Origin: Paenibacillus gallinarum
GTDB taxonomy: Bacteria; Bacillota; Bacilli; Paenibacillales; Paenibacillaceae
DNA: 64,000 nt
Direction: 5' to 3'
Assembly: GCF_014836635.1 (NCBI RefSeq)
Contig: NZ_JACSQL010000002.1
Span: 558,001 to 622,000, forward strand
Below the pieces are notes generated by a model. That model made no database searches, was not told where the DNA came from, and saw nothing but the letters and a program-made list of their open reading frames with translations. Positions 62,260-64,000 of this stretch are shown piece after piece (within the stretch, counting starts at the first letter, position 1; the number at the start of each line of letters is the position of its first letter). The position numbers were made by a program, and so were the translations under genes.

Positions 62260-63855
62260 TTATTTTTGAAGTACAATTTCTTGTGCTGTATTCAGTTCAG
62301 GCAATTCAATAAGTTTTTGGAGCACTTCTTTTGGTACTTCTTTATCTACAGTCAGAATCATAATAGCAGCACCGCCGATAATCTTACGTCCTACTTGCAT
62401 GGAGGCAATATTGACATCATTTTCACCAAGAAGTGTACCTACCCGGCCGATAATCCCTGGTTTATCGTTATGAGAGATGAAAATTTGGTGATCTTCAGGA
62501 GCAAAGTCTACTGGGAAATGATCGAGTCTTACAATACGTTCACCATATCCAGCGAGAAGTGTTCCTGCAATACGTCTTTCTTGCTCATGTTGGTTTTTAA
62601 GCGTCACGGTAATCAAGTTGGTGAAACCTTTTGTACGTGGAGCTTGAGATACGACCACGTTGATTTCACGGATTTTTGCTAAATGCAGGGAGTTTACGAT
62701 ATTAGCTTCACTGCCAAGATGTCTTTCAAGTATGCCTTTCAGAACATAACGAGTCAGCTGCTGGGTATCAACTTCCGACAAGTCGCCAGAGTAGTCAATA
62801 TGAATTTCCTGGATTGCTTCATTTGCCATCTGTGCTGCGAAGCTTCCTAGGGTTTCGCCAAGTTTGAAATAAGGTTGAATAATATTCATAACACTTGGAG
62901 CCACGGGAGGCATATTAACCGCATTTTTAAAAGGTTCGTTCCGTAAGATATGAAGCACTTGCTCAGACACGTCAATCGCTACGTTCTCTTGTGCTTCCAC
63001 TGTGGATGCACCAAGGTGAGGGGTAACGATAATATTCGCATGACTTAAGAATGGATGATCCGCTGCAGGAGGTTCACTTTCAAATACGTCAAAGGCAGCA
63101 CCTGCTACGATCCCTTCATCAATAGCCTCAATTAGGGCCATCTCATCAATAATTCCGCCACGTGCACAGTTGATGATTCTCATGCCTTTTTTCATGACTT
63201 CGAATTGTGGCCGAGCAATCATGTGTTTTGTTTCTGGAGTCAGTGGTGTGTGAACCGTCATGAAATCCGCATTACGAATAATGTCGTCAACGGAAGCAAG
63301 AGTGACACCCATTTTTTCGGCACGTTCTTTAGTTAAGAATGGATCGTAGCCGAGAATGTTCATACCAAACGCTTTGGCTCTTTTTGCTACTTCACTGCCG
63401 ATTCTACCCATACCAAGGACACCAAGTGTCTTGTTGCGAAGTTCTACGCCCAGGAACGTCTTGCGGTCCCATGTACCGTTTATCGTCTTAGCATAAGCCT
63501 GAGGAATATGTCTCGCTAGAGCCATCATCATCGCAAATGTATGTTCACAAGTTGTAATTGTATTACCGTCTGGTGCGTTAATAACGATAATACCTCTTTC
63601 AGTAGCTGCTTCGAGATTGATATTGTCAACACCAACTCCGGCACGACCAACAACTTTGAGGCGTGTGCCAGCTTTCATAATGGCAGGCGTTACACGGGTT
63701 TGACTACGTACAAGAAGTGCATCATAATCTCCAATAATTTGAATAAGTTCATCTTCCGAAAGACCCGTCTTCTTGTCGACTACAACATCCTCAGCATCCA
63801 TAAGTTGCTGAATTCCCAAATCGCTGATTGGATCAGATACCAAAACTTTTAACAT
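62260..63855 (-). CDS. serA: D-3-phosphoglycerate dehydrogenase
   Basis: 531 residues. The substrate-binding domain has VRSQTRVTPAIM. The NAD-binding domain has GVLGMGRIGSEVAKRA and INCARGGIIDE, with the catalytic His in VTPHLGASTVEAQ. An intervening domain (about 315-450) and a C-terminal ACT domain (about 455-531; DKPGIIGRVGTLLGENDVNI) follow, so it is the long, serine-regulated form. It commits glycolytic 3-phosphoglycerate to serine. AAGGAGG precedes the ATG. The last 145 bases of the window hold its leader; no T-box motif is seen. Confidence 0.97.
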   Translation of the reverse strand: MLKVLVSDPISDLGIQQLMDAEDVVVDKKTGLSEDELIQIIGDYDALLVRSQTRVTPAIMKAGTRLKVVGRAGVGVDNINLEAATERGIIVINAPDGNTITTCEHTFAMMMALARHIPQAYAKTINGTWDRKTFLGVELRNKTLGVLGMGRIGSEVAKRAKAFGMNILGYDPFLTKERAEKMGVTLASVDDIIRNADFMTVHTPLTPETKHMIARPQFEVMKKGMRIINCARGGIIDEMALIEAIDEGIVAGAAFDVFESEPPAADHPFLSHANIIVTPHLGASTVEAQENVAIDVSEQVLHILRNEPFKNAVNMPPVAPSVMNIIQPYFKLGETLGSFAAQMANEAIQEIHIDYSGDLSEVDTQQLTRYVLKGILERHLGSEANIVNSLHLAKIREINVVVSQAPRTKGFTNLITVTLKNQHEQERRIAGTLLAGYGERIVRLDHFPVDFAPEDHQIFISHNDKPGIIGRVGTLLGENDVNIASMQVGRKIIGGAAIMILTVDKEVPKEVLQKLIELPELNTAQEIVLQK

Positions 63856-64000
63856 TGATCATCGTCCTCCTTGATTTTGAACAACATGTATAGAATAAGA
63901 AGCGGCATTCACGTATAAAGCTAAGCCATTTCCTTAAACTCGGTAAAAAATTAATGCGTTGAAGTGGCATAGTGCGGCCTTGTAACAAAATAAACCGTTC

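Noticed and set aside
63856..64000. Possible T-box or serine-responsive leader upstream of serA
   Set aside because: No T-box sequence (TGG-N-ACC-GCG type) or terminator/antiterminator pair is visible in the 145 bases available; the window ends here.
1..64000. Mobile elements, CRISPR arrays, tRNA/rRNA genes, defence systems
   Set aside because: No transposase, integrase (other than XerD), regularly spaced repeats, cloverleaf or rRNA segments were seen on reading both strands.

Overview
This 64 kb window is a chromosomal core region of an endospore-forming Bacillota, most likely a Paenibacillus. The evidence is the dense set of sporulation genes (spoIIIAH, spoIVB, spo0A, spoIIM, spoIIAA-AB-sigF, spoVAA/AB/AF, dacB-spmA-spmB), AGGAGG-type ribosome binding sites, frequent TTG/GTG starts, and a gene order that follows the spoIIIA-to-serA part of the Bacillus subtilis map with Paenibacillus-style differences. 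The assignment to Paenibacillus is inference from protein content and synteny. I see no rRNA, tRNA, insertion sequence, prophage, CRISPR array or recognisable defence island.

Layout, left to right. 0-4.3 kb: end of the spoIIIA operon, acetyl-CoA carboxylase subunits accB-accC, and an Asp23-type envelope cluster (YqhY, AmaP, DUF2273). 4.4-12.2 kb: nusB, folD, xseA-xseB, ispA, dxs, tlyA, a membrane-anchored unknown, argR. 12.2-16.6 kb: recN (behind a LexA box), spoIVB, spo0A (with three Spo0A boxes). 16.7-19.4 kb: a lineage-specific stretch with two zinc-ribbon unknowns, thymidine kinase, a small coiled protein, a one-pore ion channel and DUF2627. 19.6-25.4 kb: branched-chain keto-acid dehydrogenase lpdV-bkdAA-bkdAB-bkdB plus lipB. 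25.4-31.7 kb: Prli42 miniprotein, an M20 peptidase, a MciZ-like miniprotein, nudF, an EndoQ-family nuclease, spoIIM, fur, yqzK, xerD. 31.7-36.1 kb: nucleoside salvage operon deoB, two purine nucleoside phosphorylases, pdp. 36.2-45.8 kb: a CDF metal exporter, dacF, spoIIAA-spoIIAB-sigF, spoVAA-spoVAB-spoVAF, lysA, a deoxyribosyltransferase and a cyclophilin. 45.9-50 kb: FMN riboswitch and ribD-ribE-ribBA-ribH. 50-64 kb: scpA-scpB, DUF2953, ytfJ, dacB-spmA-spmB, rluB, resABC-resDE, serA.

The sporulation genes form a visible cascade. Spo0A (with 0A boxes and a candidate sigma-H promoter) would activate spoIIA, whose own sigma-H promoter and 0A box are visible. SigF then acts in the forespore. 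SpoIVB, SpoIIIAH and SpoIIM belong to engulfment and inter-compartment signalling, a near-perfect sigma-G promoter drives spoVA, and sigma-E-like promoters precede spoIIM and dacB. Metabolic genes supply lipid synthesis (acc, bkd, lipB), isoprenoids (ispA, dxs), flavins, cytochrome c maturation and redox signalling (res), and nucleoside salvage.

The points most worth a second look are key-residue substitutions in otherwise normal housekeeping proteins (Tdk P-loop G to E, XerD catalytic R to K, a channel filter reading TIGHP), two overlooked miniproteins on the minus strand (Prli42, MciZ-like), a membrane-anchored protein that looks like a degenerate nuclease fold behind a nested dyad, and a large leader hairpin ahead of bkdAA. 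I did not find a convincing wholly new multi-gene system. Many starts given here are moved inward from the longest reading frame because a Shine-Dalgarno sequence and family N-terminus support them.
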